Shown: piece after piece, positions 53,759-63,219 of the stretch
Layout: each line of letters opens with the position of its first letter
Numbering within the stretch: the first letter of the stretch is position 1
Assembly (NCBI RefSeq): GCF_003119195.2
Contig: NZ_CP022253.1
Span: 2,241,001-2,305,000, forward strand
DNA from: Azospirillum baldaniorum
Lineage (GTDB): Bacteria > Pseudomonadota > Alphaproteobacteria > Azospirillales > Azospirillaceae
Direction: 5' to 3'
Length of the DNA: 64,000 nt
Translations under genes and position numbers: made by a program
Notes under the pieces: generated by a model
Seen by the model: the letters and a program-made list of their open reading frames with translations, nothing else
Databases searched by the model: none
What the model was told of the DNA's origin: nothing

Positions 53759-53820
53759 GCGGGCGCCGCAGCACAGCCTTCCCCCGAACCCGCGCGGCGC
53801 TTATATCCCGTTCCAAGCAC

Positions 53821-53859
53821 AGAACGGCCAAAGCCCAGAATGGCCAAAGCCCAGAACGG
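53821..53859. repeat. 16-bp tandem repeat before pepF
   Basis: AGAACGGCCAAAGCCC, AGAATGGCCAAAGCCC and AGAACGG stand head to tail (2.4 copies) ending 9 bases before the pepF start codon, i.e. inside the likely 5' untranslated region and next to the ribosome binding site. Confidence 0.85.
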
Positions 53860-53867
53860 AGGGACAG

Positions 53868-55733
53868 ATGACCTGCAGCGCCACCCGGCACCCGATTGGC
53901 GATTTCCTTGGCGCTCCCCAGACCACCATGCCCGACACCGCCCTGGCCTCCACGGGAGACGGCCCGGACCTCGGCGCCCTGCCCTCCTGGGACCTGACGG
54001 ACCTCTATCCGGGCATGGATTCGGCGGAACTGAAGGCCGACCTGGAGCGGATGGAACGCGCGTCCAAGGACTTCTACGAAAAGTACGCGACCAAGCTGGC
54101 CGGGCTGGACGGCAACGCCTTCGCCGCCGCCATCCGCGAGTACGAGCACATCGACGAGGTGCTGTCGCGGGTGATGTCCTACGCCGGGCTGGTCTACAAC
54201 GGCAACATGACCGACCCGACCATCGCCAAGTTCTACCAGTCGGCGCAGGAGCGGGTGAACGGCATCTCCACCCACCTCGTCTTCTTCACGCTGGAGATCA
54301 ACCGGCTGGAGGACAAGGTGCTGGACGCCAAGCTGAAGGCGTCGAAGGACCTCGCCCGCTACGCCCCCTGGCTGCGCGATGTCCGCCTGTTCCGCGAACA
54401 CCAGCTTTCCGACGAGGTCGAACGCCTGCTCCACGAGAAGCATGTGGTCGGGCGCGCCGCCTGGAACCGCCTGTTCGACGAGACCATCGCCAGCTTGCGC
54501 TTCCCCATCGGCGGGAAGGAGCTGACCTGCGCGGAGGCGCTGAACCGCCTGTCCGACCGCAACCCCGCGGTCCGCAAGGAGGCCGGGGCGGTGATCGGCC
54601 GGGTGATGGGCGACAACATCCGCCTGTTCGCCCTGGTCACCAACACGCTGGCCAAGGACAAGGAGATCGACGACAAGTGGCGCAACTACAAGGCGCCCAC
54701 ATCGGCCCGCAACCTGTCCAACCGCGTCGAGGACGAGGTGGTGGACGCGCTGGCCGCGGCGGTGAAGGACGCCTACCCGGCCCTGTCCCACCGCTACTAC
54801 GCGATGAAGGCCAAGTGGTTCGGGCAGGACCATCTGGACTACTGGGACCGCAACGCGCCGCTGCCCGACGACGCCGACCGCAGCATCCGCTGGGACGAGG
54901 CGCGCGATCTCGTTCTGGGCGCCTACGGCCGCTTCTCGCCGGATCTGGCGGCGCTCGGCAAGCGCTTCTTCGACAACGCCTGGATCGACGCGCCGGTGCG
55001 CCCCGGCAAGGCGCCGGGCGCCTTCGCCCACCCCACGGTGCCCAGCGTCCACCCCTATCTGCTGGTCAACTACCAGGGCAAGACGCGCGACGTGATGACG
55101 CTCGCGCATGAGCTGGGCCACGGCGTACACCAGATCCTGGCCGGCGGCCAGGGGCACCTGCTGTCCGACACGCCGCTGACCCTGGCGGAGACCGCGTCGG
55201 TGTTCGGCGAGATGCTGACCTTCCGCGCCCTGCTCGACCGCGAGACCGACCCGAAGCGCCGCAAGATCATGCTGGCCTCCAAAGTCGAGGACATGCTGAA
55301 CACGGTGGTCCGCCAGATCGCCTTCTTCGACTTCGAGCGCCGCGTCCACACCGAGCGCCGCGAGGGCGAACTGACGGCGGAGCGGCTGGGCGAGATCTGG
55401 ATGGCGGTGCAGACCGAAAGCCTCGGCCCGGCGCTGCGCTTCGACGAGGGCTACCGGAACTATTGGTCCTACATCCCGCACTTCATCCACTCGCCCTTCT
55501 ACGTCTACGCCTACGCGTTCGGCGACTGCCTGGTGAACTCGCTCTACGCGGTCTACCAGGAGTCGGAGACGGGCTTCGCGGAGAAGTATCTGGCGATGCT
55601 GTCGGCGGGCGGCACGCTGCGCCACCAGGAGCTTCTCGCCCCCTTCGGTCTGGATGCCAGCGATCCGGCCTTCTGGCAGAAGGGGCTGAACGTCATCCGC
55701 GGCTTTGTTGACGAGCTGGAAAATCAGCCCTGA
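53868..55733 (+). CDS. pepF: Oligoendopeptidase F (M3 family)
   Basis: This cytosolic zinc metallopeptidase degrades oligopeptides. The 621-residue protein has an M3B layout: an N-terminal helical domain (WDLTDLYPGMDSAELKADLERMERASKDF) and the active-site motif TLAHELGHGVHQIL (HExxH, near residue 417) with the third ligand Glu in LTLAETASVFGEML. A segment FIHSPFYVYAYAFGDCLVNSLYAVYQE is typical of PepF. The ATG at 53868 follows a GGAGGG site. It may be transcribed with the preceding small gene. It is followed by a hemerythrin gene with its own palindromic control site. Confidence 0.95.
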   Translation: MTCSATRHPIGDFLGAPQTTMPDTALASTGDGPDLGALPSWDLTDLYPGMDSAELKADLERMERASKDFYEKYATKLAGLDGNAFAAAIREYEHIDEVLSRVMSYAGLVYNGNMTDPTIAKFYQSAQERVNGISTHLVFFTLEINRLEDKVLDAKLKASKDLARYAPWLRDVRLFREHQLSDEVERLLHEKHVVGRAAWNRLFDETIASLRFPIGGKELTCAEALNRLSDRNPAVRKEAGAVIGRVMGDNIRLFALVTNTLAKDKEIDDKWRNYKAPTSARNLSNRVEDEVVDALAAAVKDAYPALSHRYYAMKAKWFGQDHLDYWDRNAPLPDDADRSIRWDEARDLVLGAYGRFSPDLAALGKRFFDNAWIDAPVRPGKAPGAFAHPTVPSVHPYLLVNYQGKTRDVMTLAHELGHGVHQILAGGQGHLLSDTPLTLAETASVFGEMLTFRALLDRETDPKRRKIMLASKVEDMLNTVVRQIAFFDFERRVHTERREGELTAERLGEIWMAVQTESLGPALRFDEGYRNYWSYIPHFIHSPFYVYAYAFGDCLVNSLYAVYQESETGFAEKYLAMLSAGGTLRHQELLAPFGLDASDPAFWQKGLNVIRGFVDELENQP

Positions 55734-55740
55734 ACGGATT

Positions 55741-55760
55741 TTCTTGACGGACGTCAAGAA
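55741..55760. promoter_or_regulatory. FNR/CRP-like palindrome before the hemerythrin gene
   Basis: The 20-base sequence TTCTTGACGGACGTCAAGAA is a perfect palindrome of two 9-base arms around GA. It contains TTGA-N6-TCAA, the half-site spacing of FNR, Dnr and NnrR-type sites. It ends 53 bases before the hemerythrin ATG and overlaps the end of the pepF transcript. Confidence 0.65.
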
Positions 55761-55813
55761 TCCCTAATTGCAGGATGGGTATGGTGCCTCCAACGATCCC
55801 TTCGGAGAGCACC

Positions 55814-56215
55814 ATGCCCACCCTCTCGATCCCCGCCTGGAGCCCGTCCCTGGAAGTCGGCAACACCATCATCGACGCCGACCACAAGGAGACCATCGAG
55901 CTTCTGGCCGAAGCCGCCAAGGCGTCGGACGCCGACCTGCCCGCCCATTTCACCGCCTTCGCCCAGCACCTCCGCGACCATCTGGCCCGTGAGGAGGAGC
56001 TGATGCACCAGTACGGCTTCCCGCCGACGCCCATCCACGTCCACGAGCACAACCGCGTCCGTCTGGAGCTGGAGGGCATCGCCAAGCGCATGGCCGCCGG
56101 CAATCAGGCGCTGGTCCGCGGCTATCTGACCGAGGTCGTGCCGGAGTGGTTCATCAACCACAAGAACACCATGGACAGCGCCACCGCCGCCTGGATCCGC
56201 AGCCAGGGCGGCTGA
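55814..56215 (+). CDS. Bacteriohemerythrin-like protein
   Basis: The 133-residue four-helix protein has the di-iron ligands of hemerythrins: His in IDADHKETIELL, His and Glu in HLRDHLAREEELM, two His in HVHEHNRVRLEL and His/Asp in FINHKNTMDSA. Hemerythrins bind O2 (or NO) reversibly and in bacteria serve as oxygen carriers, sensors or iron stores. There is no fused domain. The ATG at 55814 has GGAGAG upstream. A perfect FNR-like palindrome 54-73 bases upstream suggests control by oxygen or nitrosative stress. Confidence 0.92.
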   Translation: MPTLSIPAWSPSLEVGNTIIDADHKETIELLAEAAKASDADLPAHFTAFAQHLRDHLAREEELMHQYGFPPTPIHVHEHNRVRLELEGIAKRMAAGNQALVRGYLTEVVPEWFINHKNTMDSATAAWIRSQGG

Positions 56216-56394
56216 TCCACCACCCTCCACCGTCGAAGCCGCGCGAACACCGAATTGAGGGGTGGCTCCGTCCGGAAGAACACCGGATGGAGTCCTTTCC
56301 CGGATGGCCTGTGCAGGGGTGAAACTTTACCCTTGTTGCGCCAATCCGCTCCGGATATTCGCGAAAATTGCTGCTTTGACGTGGGAGGTGCTTG

Positions 56395-57819
56395 ATGGGC
56401 GATTTCACGCTTCGCACCGCCGACCGGCGGGACGCGACTCTTTCCGAGGACGCCGTCAACGATCTTGCCGCCCGTCTGCGCGGCCCGCTGCTGACCCCGC
56501 AGTCGCCGGGCTATGACGAAGCCCGGACGATCTGGAACGCCATGATCGACCGCCGGCCCGGCCTGATCGCCCGCTGCGCCGGTGCCGCGGACGTCATGCA
56601 GGCGGTGCGCTTCGCGCGGGAGAACGGGCTGCTGGTCTCCGTGCGCGGCGGCGGTCACAACATCGCCGGCAATTCCCTGTGCGATGGGGGGCTGCTGATC
56701 GACCTCGGCGCCCTGCGCTTCGTCCATGTCGACCCCATCAGCCGGACCGCGCGGGTGGCCCCCGGCGCCACGCTGGGCGACCTGGACCGGGAGACCCAGG
56801 CTTTCGGGCTGGCCGTGCCGGTCGGCATCAACTCGACCACCGGCATCGCCGGGCTGACGCTGGGCGGCGGGTTCGGCTGGCTGACCCGCAAATACGGGCT
56901 GACGGTGGACAATCTGCTGTCCGCCGACGTGGTCACCGCAGACGGGAAGTTCCTGCGCGCCAGCGCCGACGAGAACGCCGACCTCTTCTGGGCCATCCGC
57001 GGCGGCGGCGGCAACTTCGGCGTCGTCACCTCCTTCACCTTCCGCCTGCATCCCGTGGGGCCGATGGTGTTCGCCGGGCTGGTCGTCCATCCCTTCGCCG
57101 GGGCCGGCGACCTGATGCGCCGCTACCGCGACGCCACGGCGGCCCTGCCGGACGAGGCCACCGCCTGGATGGTGCTGCGCAAGGCGCCGCCCCTGCCCTT
57201 CCTGCCGCCGGACGTGCATGGCAAGGAGGTGGTGGTCATGCCCGTCATCTGCGCCGGCGACGACGAGGCGGCGGCCCGCAAGGCGCTGGAACCGGTGCTG
57301 TCGCTGGGCACGCCCGTCGGCGAGCATATCGGCCTCATGCCCTACGCGGCGTGGCAGGCGGCCTTCGACCCGCTTCTGGTGCCGGGCGCGCGGAACTACT
57401 GGAAATCGCAGAACTTCACCGGGCTGGAGGACGGGCTGATCGACCTGCTGGTCGAGGAGGCCGCGAGGCTGCCCTCCGACCAGTGCGAGATCTTCGTCGG
57501 TCTGCTTGGCGCGGCAGCCAACCGCGTGCCGGCGGACGCCACCGCCTACCCGCACCGCGACGCCCTCTTCGTCATGAACGTGCACGCGCGCTGGAACACT
57601 TCGCCGGAGGACAGCGCCTGCATCCAATGGGCGCGCGGCGTCTCCGACCGGACCGCCCGCTACGCCACGGGCGGGGTCTATGTGAACTTCGTCACCGACG
57701 ACGAACAGCGCGTCCAGGCCGCCTACGGGCCGAACTACGAACGCCTGCGGGCGCTGAAGGCGAAATACGACCCCGACAACCTCTTCTGCGTGAACCAGAA
57801 CATCGCGCCGGGCGGGTGA
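56395..57819 (+). CDS. FAD-linked oxidase of the BBE/berberine-bridge family
   Basis: The 474-residue flavoprotein has the PCMH-type FAD domain (VMQAVRFARENGLLVSVRGGGHNIAGNSLCDGGLLIDLGAL). The His in GGGHN may be the covalent 8-alpha-histidyl attachment point. TLGGGFGWLTRKYGLTVDNLLSADVVTADG, FWAIRGGGGNFGVVTSFTFRLHPVGP and the C-terminal BBE motif YGPNYERLRALKAKYDPDNLFCVNQNI follow. Substrate is unknown (sugar or small-molecule alcohols in related enzymes). No signal peptide is visible. The ATG at 56395 has GGGAGG 8 bases upstream. Confidence 0.92.
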   Translation: MGDFTLRTADRRDATLSEDAVNDLAARLRGPLLTPQSPGYDEARTIWNAMIDRRPGLIARCAGAADVMQAVRFARENGLLVSVRGGGHNIAGNSLCDGGLLIDLGALRFVHVDPISRTARVAPGATLGDLDRETQAFGLAVPVGINSTTGIAGLTLGGGFGWLTRKYGLTVDNLLSADVVTADGKFLRASADENADLFWAIRGGGGNFGVVTSFTFRLHPVGPMVFAGLVVHPFAGAGDLMRRYRDATAALPDEATAWMVLRKAPPLPFLPPDVHGKEVVVMPVICAGDDEAAARKALEPVLSLGTPVGEHIGLMPYAAWQAAFDPLLVPGARNYWKSQNFTGLEDGLIDLLVEEAARLPSDQCEIFVGLLGAAANRVPADATAYPHRDALFVMNVHARWNTSPEDSACIQWARGVSDRTARYATGGVYVNFVTDDEQRVQAAYGPNYERLRALKAKYDPDNLFCVNQNIAPGG

Positions 57820-57891
57820 CGGCGCCGTTGCGTTCCGGTTTCGTCCAGCCTGGGACTCGCCTTTCGGCCCCGCCGCACCCACCTATTCGGC

Positions 57892-59238
57892 ATGCCGAAC
57901 ACGGATGAGAACAGGCTTGGCGGCCGGATCGCGCGGTATGCGCGAGTCGGAACCGCCGTGGGGGGCCTTGCGGCCCGTTTCGCCGGAGAACGGGTGCTGG
58001 GCATCCCCCTGGAGCGGGATCGCCACGCCGCCGAATTGCGCGCCGCGCTGGGGGGGCTGAAGGGACCGCTGATGAAGGTGGCGCAACTGCTGTCCACCAT
58101 CCCCGACGCCCTGCCCCGCGAGTATGTGCAGGAGCTGTCGCAGCTCCAGGCCGACGCGCCGTCGATGGGCTGGCCCTTCGTCAAGCGCCGCATGGCGAGC
58201 GAGCTGGGCCCCGCTTGGCACAAGCGCTTCCTGCACTTTGAAAAGACCGCCGCGGCGGCGGCCTCGCTGGGGCAGGTTCACCGGGCCGTCGGGCTGGACG
58301 GGCAGACCCTCGCCTGCAAGCTCCAATACCCGGACATGGCCTCCGCCGTGGAGGCGGACCTGCGCCAGCTCGGCCTGATCTTCGCCATCTTCGAGCGCAC
58401 CGACAGCGCCATCTCCACCAAGCAGATTCAGGCCGAGATCGGTGCCCGGCTGCGCGAGGAGCTGGATTACGAGCGCGAGGCCAAGCACGCCCGCCTCTAC
58501 CGCGCCATGCTGGCCGACACTTCCGGCGTCCATGTGCCGGCAGTGGTGCCCGACCTGTCCACCCGCCGCCTGCTGACGCTGGAATGGGTGGAGGGCCGCA
58601 AGATCCTCGACTTCGTCAAGGACCATCCGGACGCCCGCGACGCGCTGGCGATGAACATGTTCCGGGCCTGGTACGTGCCCTTCTACGGCTACGGGATCAT
58701 CCACGGCGACCCGCATCTGGGGAACTACACGGTGCGGCCCGACCGCTCCATTAACCTGCTGGATTTCGGCTGCGTCCGCGTCTTCCCGGCCCGCTTCGTG
58801 AAGGGGGTGATCGACCTCTACGACGCGCTGCAGACCGGCAACCAGGACAAGGCGGTGGAGGCCTACCGCACCTGGGGCTTCGGCAACCCGACCAAAGAGC
58901 TGGTGGACGTGCTGAACATCTGGGCGCGCTTCGTCTACGCCCCGATCATGGACGACCGCAGCCGCCGCATCGAGGAGACGAACTCCGGCCACTACGGCCG
59001 CGAGACCGCCGCCAAGGTCCACGCCGAGCTGCGCCGGGTCGGCGGGGTGGAGGTGCCGCGGGAGTTCGTCTTCATGGACCGCGCGGCCATCGGGCTGGGC
59101 TCCGTCTTCCTGCATCTCCAGGCCGAGGTGAACTGGTACCGGCTGTTCCAGGAGATGATCCAGGGCTTCGACGTGGACGTCCTGCACGCCCGCCAGACCG
59201 CCGCCCTGACCGCCCAGTCCCTCCCTTTGCCCGAATAG
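57892..59238 (+). CDS. UbiB/ABC1 (ADCK) family atypical kinase
   Basis: The 448-residue protein has the ADCK layout. A KxGQ-region reads GPLMKVAQLLSTIPDALPREYVQELSQLQ (Ala in place of the usual Gly). Then come the Ala-rich loop TAAAAASLGQVHRAV, β3 Lys in TLACKLQYPD, LDYEREAKHARLY, catalytic loop IIHGDPHLGNYTV and metal-binding LDFGCVRV. Family members support ubiquinone synthesis or lipid handling with ATPase activity. The start is ATG at 57892. It precedes queA by 57 bases on the same strand. It lacks the C-terminal membrane anchors of UbiB proper, so it may be a cytosolic paralogue and not UbiB itself. Confidence 0.9.
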   Translation: MPNTDENRLGGRIARYARVGTAVGGLAARFAGERVLGIPLERDRHAAELRAALGGLKGPLMKVAQLLSTIPDALPREYVQELSQLQADAPSMGWPFVKRRMASELGPAWHKRFLHFEKTAAAAASLGQVHRAVGLDGQTLACKLQYPDMASAVEADLRQLGLIFAIFERTDSAISTKQIQAEIGARLREELDYEREAKHARLYRAMLADTSGVHVPAVVPDLSTRRLLTLEWVEGRKILDFVKDHPDARDALAMNMFRAWYVPFYGYGIIHGDPHLGNYTVRPDRSINLLDFGCVRVFPARFVKGVIDLYDALQTGNQDKAVEAYRTWGFGNPTKELVDVLNIWARFVYAPIMDDRSRRIEETNSGHYGRETAAKVHAELRRVGGVEVPREFVFMDRAAIGLGSVFLHLQAEVNWYRLFQEMIQGFDVDVLHARQTAALTAQSLPLPE

Positions 59239-59295
59239 CCGCCGACTCGTAATGCTTCCCCCGTCCCACCGCTTTGGTCTATACGAGCGGCTCCC

Positions 59296-60315
59296 ATGAA
59301 GACCGCCGATTTCGACTTCGACCTTCCGCCGGACCGCATCGCCGAGCATCCGGCCAAGCCGCGTGACGCCGCCCGTCTGCTCGACGTGGCGGAGCGTCTG
59401 CACGACCGCACCGTGCGCGACCTGCCCGCCCTGCTGGAGCCGGGCGACCTGATGGTCGTCAACGACACCCGCGTCATCCCCGCCCGCCTCGATGGCCGGC
59501 GCGGCGAGGTGCGGGTGGAGATCACGCTCCACAAACGCGAGGGCGAGCGGGAGTGGGCGACCTTCGCCCGCCCCGGCAAGCGGCTGAAGCCCGGCGACGT
59601 GATCGCCATCGCCGACGACTTCGCGGCCGAGGTCGTCGCCAAGGACGGGATGGAGGTGCGCCTGCGCTTCTCCAAGGGCGGGCCGGAGCTGATGGAGGCG
59701 CTGCACCGCCACGGCCGGATGCCCCTGCCCCCCTACATCCGGCGCGAGGCGGACGAGCAGGACGCGGCGGACTACCAGACCGTCTTCGCCGCACGCGAGG
59801 GCGCCGTCGCCGCCCCCACCGCCGGGCTGCACTTCACGCCGGAGCTTCTGGCGGCGCTCGACGCGCGCGGCATCCGCCGCGTGCCAGTGACGCTGCATGT
59901 CGGGGCCGGCACCTTCCTGCCGGTCAAGGTGGACGACATCGCCGAGCACCGCATGCACAGCGAGTGGGGCGAAATCTCCGCGGAAACCGCCGAGGCCATC
60001 AACGCCACGCGCGCCGCGGGCGGGCGGATCGTCTCTGTCGGCACCACGGCGCTGCGCATCCTGGAGACGGCGGGGCTCGACGACCGCAGCATCCGGGCCT
60101 TCAGCGGCGACACCGACATCTTCATCACCCCCGGCTACCGCTTCAAGATCGTGGACCTTTTGGTGACCAACTTCCACCTGCCCCGCTCCACCCTGTTCAT
60201 GCTGGTCTGCGCCTTCGCGGGCATGGACACGATGAAGGCGGCCTACGCGCACGCCATCGGCCAGAACTATCGTTTCTTCAGCTACGGCGACGCGTCGCTG
60301 CTCCGGAGGGTGTGA
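59296..60315 (+). CDS. queA: tRNA preQ1(34) S-adenosylmethionine ribosyltransferase-isomerase
   Basis: QueA adds the epoxycyclopentane ribosyl group from SAM to preQ1 in tRNA, making epoxyqueuosine. The 339 residues show the family blocks [89 protein letters not shown] and [30 protein letters not shown]. The ATG at 59296 is the family start. The stop overlaps the tgt start by one base (TGATG). Confidence 0.97.
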   Translation: MKTADFDFDLPPDRIAEHPAKPRDAARLLDVAERLHDRTVRDLPALLEPGDLMVVNDTRVIPARLDGRRGEVRVEITLHKREGEREWATFARPGKRLKPGDVIAIADDFAAEVVAKDGMEVRLRFSKGGPELMEALHRHGRMPLPPYIRREADEQDAADYQTVFAAREGAVAAPTAGLHFTPELLAALDARGIRRVPVTLHVGAGTFLPVKVDDIAEHRMHSEWGEISAETAEAINATRAAGGRIVSVGTTALRILETAGLDDRSIRAFSGDTDIFITPGYRFKIVDLLVTNFHLPRSTLFMLVCAFAGMDTMKAAYAHAIGQNYRFFSYGDASLLRRV

Positions 60316-61517
60316 TGACCGGCATCGGGTTCGAGCTTCTGAAGACCGACGGGCGCGCCCGGCGCGGGCGGGTCTCCACCGCGCACGGCGTCATCAACAC
60401 GCCGGCCTTCATGCCCGTCGGCACCGCCGCCACCGTCAAGGCGATGACCAGCGACGCGGTGAAGTCCACCGGCGCGGAAATCCTGCTGGGCAACACCTAT
60501 CACCTGATGCTGCGCCCCACGGCGGAGCGCGTCGGGCAGTTGGGCGGCCTGCACCGCTTCATGAACTGGGACAAGCCGATCCTGACGGACAGCGGCGGCT
60601 TCCAGGTCATGTCCCTGTCGGACCTGCGCACCATGACCGAGGAGGGGGTGACCTTCAAATCCCACCTCGACGGCAGCAAGCATCACCTGACGCCGGAACG
60701 CTCGATCCAGATCCAGCACCTGCTGGACAGCAACATCACCATGTGCCTGGACGAGTGCACCCCCTTCCCGGCGACGGAGGCGCAGGCGGCTTCGTCCATG
60801 CGCCTGTCGATGCGCTGGGCCAAGCGCAGCAAGGACGCCTTCGTCGAGCGGCCCGGCTACGGCCTGTTCGGCATCGTGCAGGGCGGCGTCTACGCGGACC
60901 TGCGGGCCGAGAGCGTGGCGGCTCTGTCGGACATCGGCTTCGACGGCTACGCCATCGGCGGCCTGGCCGTCGGCGAGGGCCAGGAGACGATGTTCACCGT
61001 GCTCGATTTCACCGAGCCGCTGATGGTCAGGGACCGTCCGCGCTACCTGATGGGCGTCGGCCGCCCCAGCGACCTGATCGGCGCGGTGCGGCGCGGCGTC
61101 GACATGTTCGACTGCGTGATGCCCACCCGCTCGGGCCGCACCGGTCAGGCCTTCGTGCGGCGCGGCACCATCAACATCCGCAACGCCCGCCACGCCCACG
61201 ACGAGCGCCCGCTCGACGAGGAGTGCGGCTGCCCGGCGTGCCGGAACCACAGCCGCGCCTATCTGCATCACCTGTTCAAGGCGGGCGAGATGCTGGGGCC
61301 GATGCTGTTGACCTGGCACAACCTGCATTACTATCAGGACCTGATGGCCGAGCTTCGGCAAGCCATCGAGGACGGCCGCTTCGACGAGGTCGCGGGCGCG
61401 CTGGAGGCCCGCCTGAACGAGGGCGACATTCCGGCCACCGAAGACCCGCTGGCCCACCTGAAGGTGAAGCCGGCCAAGCCGGCGAAAAGCGCGAAAAAGG
61501 AATCCGCCGATGTCTGA
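60315..61517 (+). CDS. tgt: tRNA-guanine transglycosylase
   Basis: Tgt exchanges G34 of tRNAs with GUN anticodons for preQ1. The 400-residue TIM-barrel enzyme contains [40 protein letters not shown] (catalytic Asp), [37 protein letters not shown] (nucleophile Asp) and the zinc site [18 protein letters not shown]. The C-terminal Lys/Ala-rich tail overlaps the queF start by 8 bases. The ATG at 60315 overlaps the queA stop, so the three enzymes are translated from one message. Confidence 0.97.
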   Translation: MTGIGFELLKTDGRARRGRVSTAHGVINTPAFMPVGTAATVKAMTSDAVKSTGAEILLGNTYHLMLRPTAERVGQLGGLHRFMNWDKPILTDSGGFQVMSLSDLRTMTEEGVTFKSHLDGSKHHLTPERSIQIQHLLDSNITMCLDECTPFPATEAQAASSMRLSMRWAKRSKDAFVERPGYGLFGIVQGGVYADLRAESVAALSDIGFDGYAIGGLAVGEGQETMFTVLDFTEPLMVRDRPRYLMGVGRPSDLIGAVRRGVDMFDCVMPTRSGRTGQAFVRRGTINIRNARHAHDERPLDEECGCPACRNHSRAYLHHLFKAGEMLGPMLLTWHNLHYYQDLMAELRQAIEDGRFDEVAGALEARLNEGDIPATEDPLAHLKVKPAKPAKSAKKESADV

Positions 61518-61974
61518 GACTATCTATTCTGGCCTGACGCAGCTCGGCGGCGCCACCGTCCAGCCGAAGACGCCGGAAGAGGCGGTGCTGGAGCGCGTGC
61601 CGAACCCGAACCCCGGTGAAAACTACGTCGTGCGCTTCACCGCGCCGGAGTTCACCTCGCTCTGCCCGATCACCGGCCAGCCGGACTTCGCCCATCTGGT
61701 CATCGACTATGTGCCGGGTGAGTGGCTGGTGGAGTCGAAGTCGCTCAAGCTGTTCCTGACCAGCTTCCGCAACCACGGCGCCTTCCACGAGGCCTGCACC
61801 GTCGGCATCGGCAAACGTCTGGTGGACGAGCTGAAGCCGGTGTGGCTGCGCATCGGCGGCTACTGGTACCCCCGCGGCGGCATTCCCATCGACGTGTTCT
61901 ACGCCACCGGCGAGCCGCCGAAGGGCGTGTGGATTCCGTCGCAGGACGTCCAGACCTACCGCGGCCGCGGCTGA
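61510..61974 (+). CDS. queF: NADPH-dependent 7-cyano-7-deazaguanine reductase
   Basis: QueF reduces preQ0 to preQ1, supplying the base that Tgt inserts. The 154-residue unimodular (type I) enzyme has the catalytic Cys in [13 protein letters not shown], the NADPH motif [17 protein letters not shown] and HEACT-like [12 protein letters not shown]. The ATG at 61510 has AAAGGAA 7 bases upstream and overlaps the end of tgt. It is followed by a dispersed palindrome pair and then queG. Confidence 0.97.
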   Translation: MSETIYSGLTQLGGATVQPKTPEEAVLERVPNPNPGENYVVRFTAPEFTSLCPITGQPDFAHLVIDYVPGEWLVESKSLKLFLTSFRNHGAFHEACTVGIGKRLVDELKPVWLRIGGYWYPRGGIPIDVFYATGEPPKGVWIPSQDVQTYRGRG

Positions 61975-61997
61975 TCCGGGATTCCATCTCTGAAAGT

Positions 61998-62116
61998 CCC
62001 CTCTCCCCTCCGGGGAGAGGGTTAGGGTGAGGGGGTTGCGCTTGTGCCGAACCTCACGCCATGCGCATCCCCCTCACCGGCCCTCCGGGCCACCCTCTCC
62101 CCGGAGGGGAGAGGGC
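61998..62116. repeat. Dispersed palindromes, family B, inverted pair
   Basis: CCCTCTCCCCTCCGGGGAGAGGG followed by TTAGGGTGAGGGGG is mirrored about 40 bases later by CCCCCTCACC...CCCTCTCCCCGGAGGGGAGAGGG. Each half can fold on itself and the halves can pair with each other, the layout of bacterial interspersed mosaic elements. It differs in sequence from family A. The queG start codon lies only 20 bases beyond it. Confidence 0.8.
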
Positions 62117-62136
62117 TAACACTTCAAACCGTCACC

Positions 62137-63219
62137 ATGCCCGACCCCATCACCTCCACCCGCGAAGCCATCCGCGACCGCGCCCTGTCGCTGGGCTTCG
62201 ACGCGGTCGGCTTCGCGCGGGCGGAGTTGGGCGAGGAGGCCAAGGCGCGGCTGGCCGAATTCCTGAGCCAGGGCCGGCACGGCGACATGGGCTGGATGGA
62301 GGACAAGGCCGACCGCCGCGTCCATCCCCAGGCGCTGTGGCCGGAGGCCCGCACCGTCATCGCGCTCGGCACCAGCTACGCCCCGGCGGAGGACCCGCGC
62401 GCCCTGCTGGCGCATCCCGACCGCGGCATCGTGTCGGTCTATGCGAGGAACCGCGACTACCACGACCTCATCAAGGGGCGCCTGAAAACGCTGGGCCAAT
62501 GGATCGCCCACCGTTTCAAGGCCGAGCTGAAGGTCTTCGTGGACACCGCCCCGGTGATGGAGAAGCCGCTGGCCGAGAAGGCCGGGCTGGGCTGGCAGGG
62601 CAAGCACACCAACCTCGTGTCGCGCACCCACGGCTCCTGGCTGTTCCTGGGCGAGGTCTACACGACGCTGGAGCTGCCGCCCGACCCGCCGGCGGTCGAC
62701 CGCTGCGGCCAGTGCCGGCGCTGCCTGGACGCCTGCCCGACCGCCGCCTTCCCGGCCCCCAACCAGCTCGACGCGCGGCGCTGCATCTCCTACCTGACCA
62801 TCGAGCACAAGGGACCGATCCCGGAGGAGCTGCGCCCACTGATGGGCAACCGCATCTACGGCTGCGACGATTGTCTGGCGGTCTGCCCGTGGAACAAGTT
62901 CGCCCGGCGCTCGCGCGAGGCGGCCTTCCTGCCGCGGGCGGAGCTGACCGCGCCGCGGCTGGCCGATCTGGCGCAGTTGGACGACGCGGGATTCCGGCAG
63001 GTGTTCAGCGGCTCGCCGATCAAGCGGATCGGCCGCGACCGCTTCGTGCGCAACGTGCTGGTGGCTCTGGGCAACAGCGGCGACGCCCGCCACGCCGCGC
63101 TAGCCGAACGGGCGGCCGAACGCCTTCTGGAAGACCCGAGCGAGGTGGTGCGCGACACCGCCGGCTGGGCGCTGGCCCGGCTCAGGGCCGCCCAACCCCC
63201 TTCGGACCCTTCAGGCTGA
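62137..63219 (+). CDS. queG: Epoxyqueuosine reductase
   Basis: QueG converts epoxyqueuosine to queuosine in tRNA with a cobalamin cofactor and two 4Fe-4S clusters. The 360-residue product has the N-terminal segment [31 protein letters not shown]-like [46 protein letters not shown], and two ferredoxin motifs [16 protein letters not shown] and [13 protein letters not shown]-terminal HEAT-like tail follows. The ATG at 62137 is used; the frame is open through the family B repeat upstream but without similarity. Its stop end overlaps the convergent membrane-protein gene by 38 bases. Confidence 0.95.
   Translation: MPDPITSTREAIRDRALSLGFDAVGFARAELGEEAKARLAEFLSQGRHGDMGWMEDKADRRVHPQALWPEARTVIALGTSYAPAEDPRALLAHPDRGIVSVYARNRDYHDLIKGRLKTLGQWIAHRFKAELKVFVDTAPVMEKPLAEKAGLGWQGKHTNLVSRTHGSWLFLGEVYTTLELPPDPPAVDRCGQCRRCLDACPTAAFPAPNQLDARRCISYLTIEHKGPIPEELRPLMGNRIYGCDDCLAVCPWNKFARRSREAAFLPRAELTAPRLADLAQLDDAGFRQVFSGSPIKRIGRDRFVRNVLVALGNSGDARHAALAERAAERLLEDPSEVVRDTAGWALARLRAAQPPSDPSG

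Noticed and set aside
59239..59295. preQ1 riboswitch before queA
   Set aside because: The 57-base spacer has no aptamer-like hairpin with the conserved A-rich tail.
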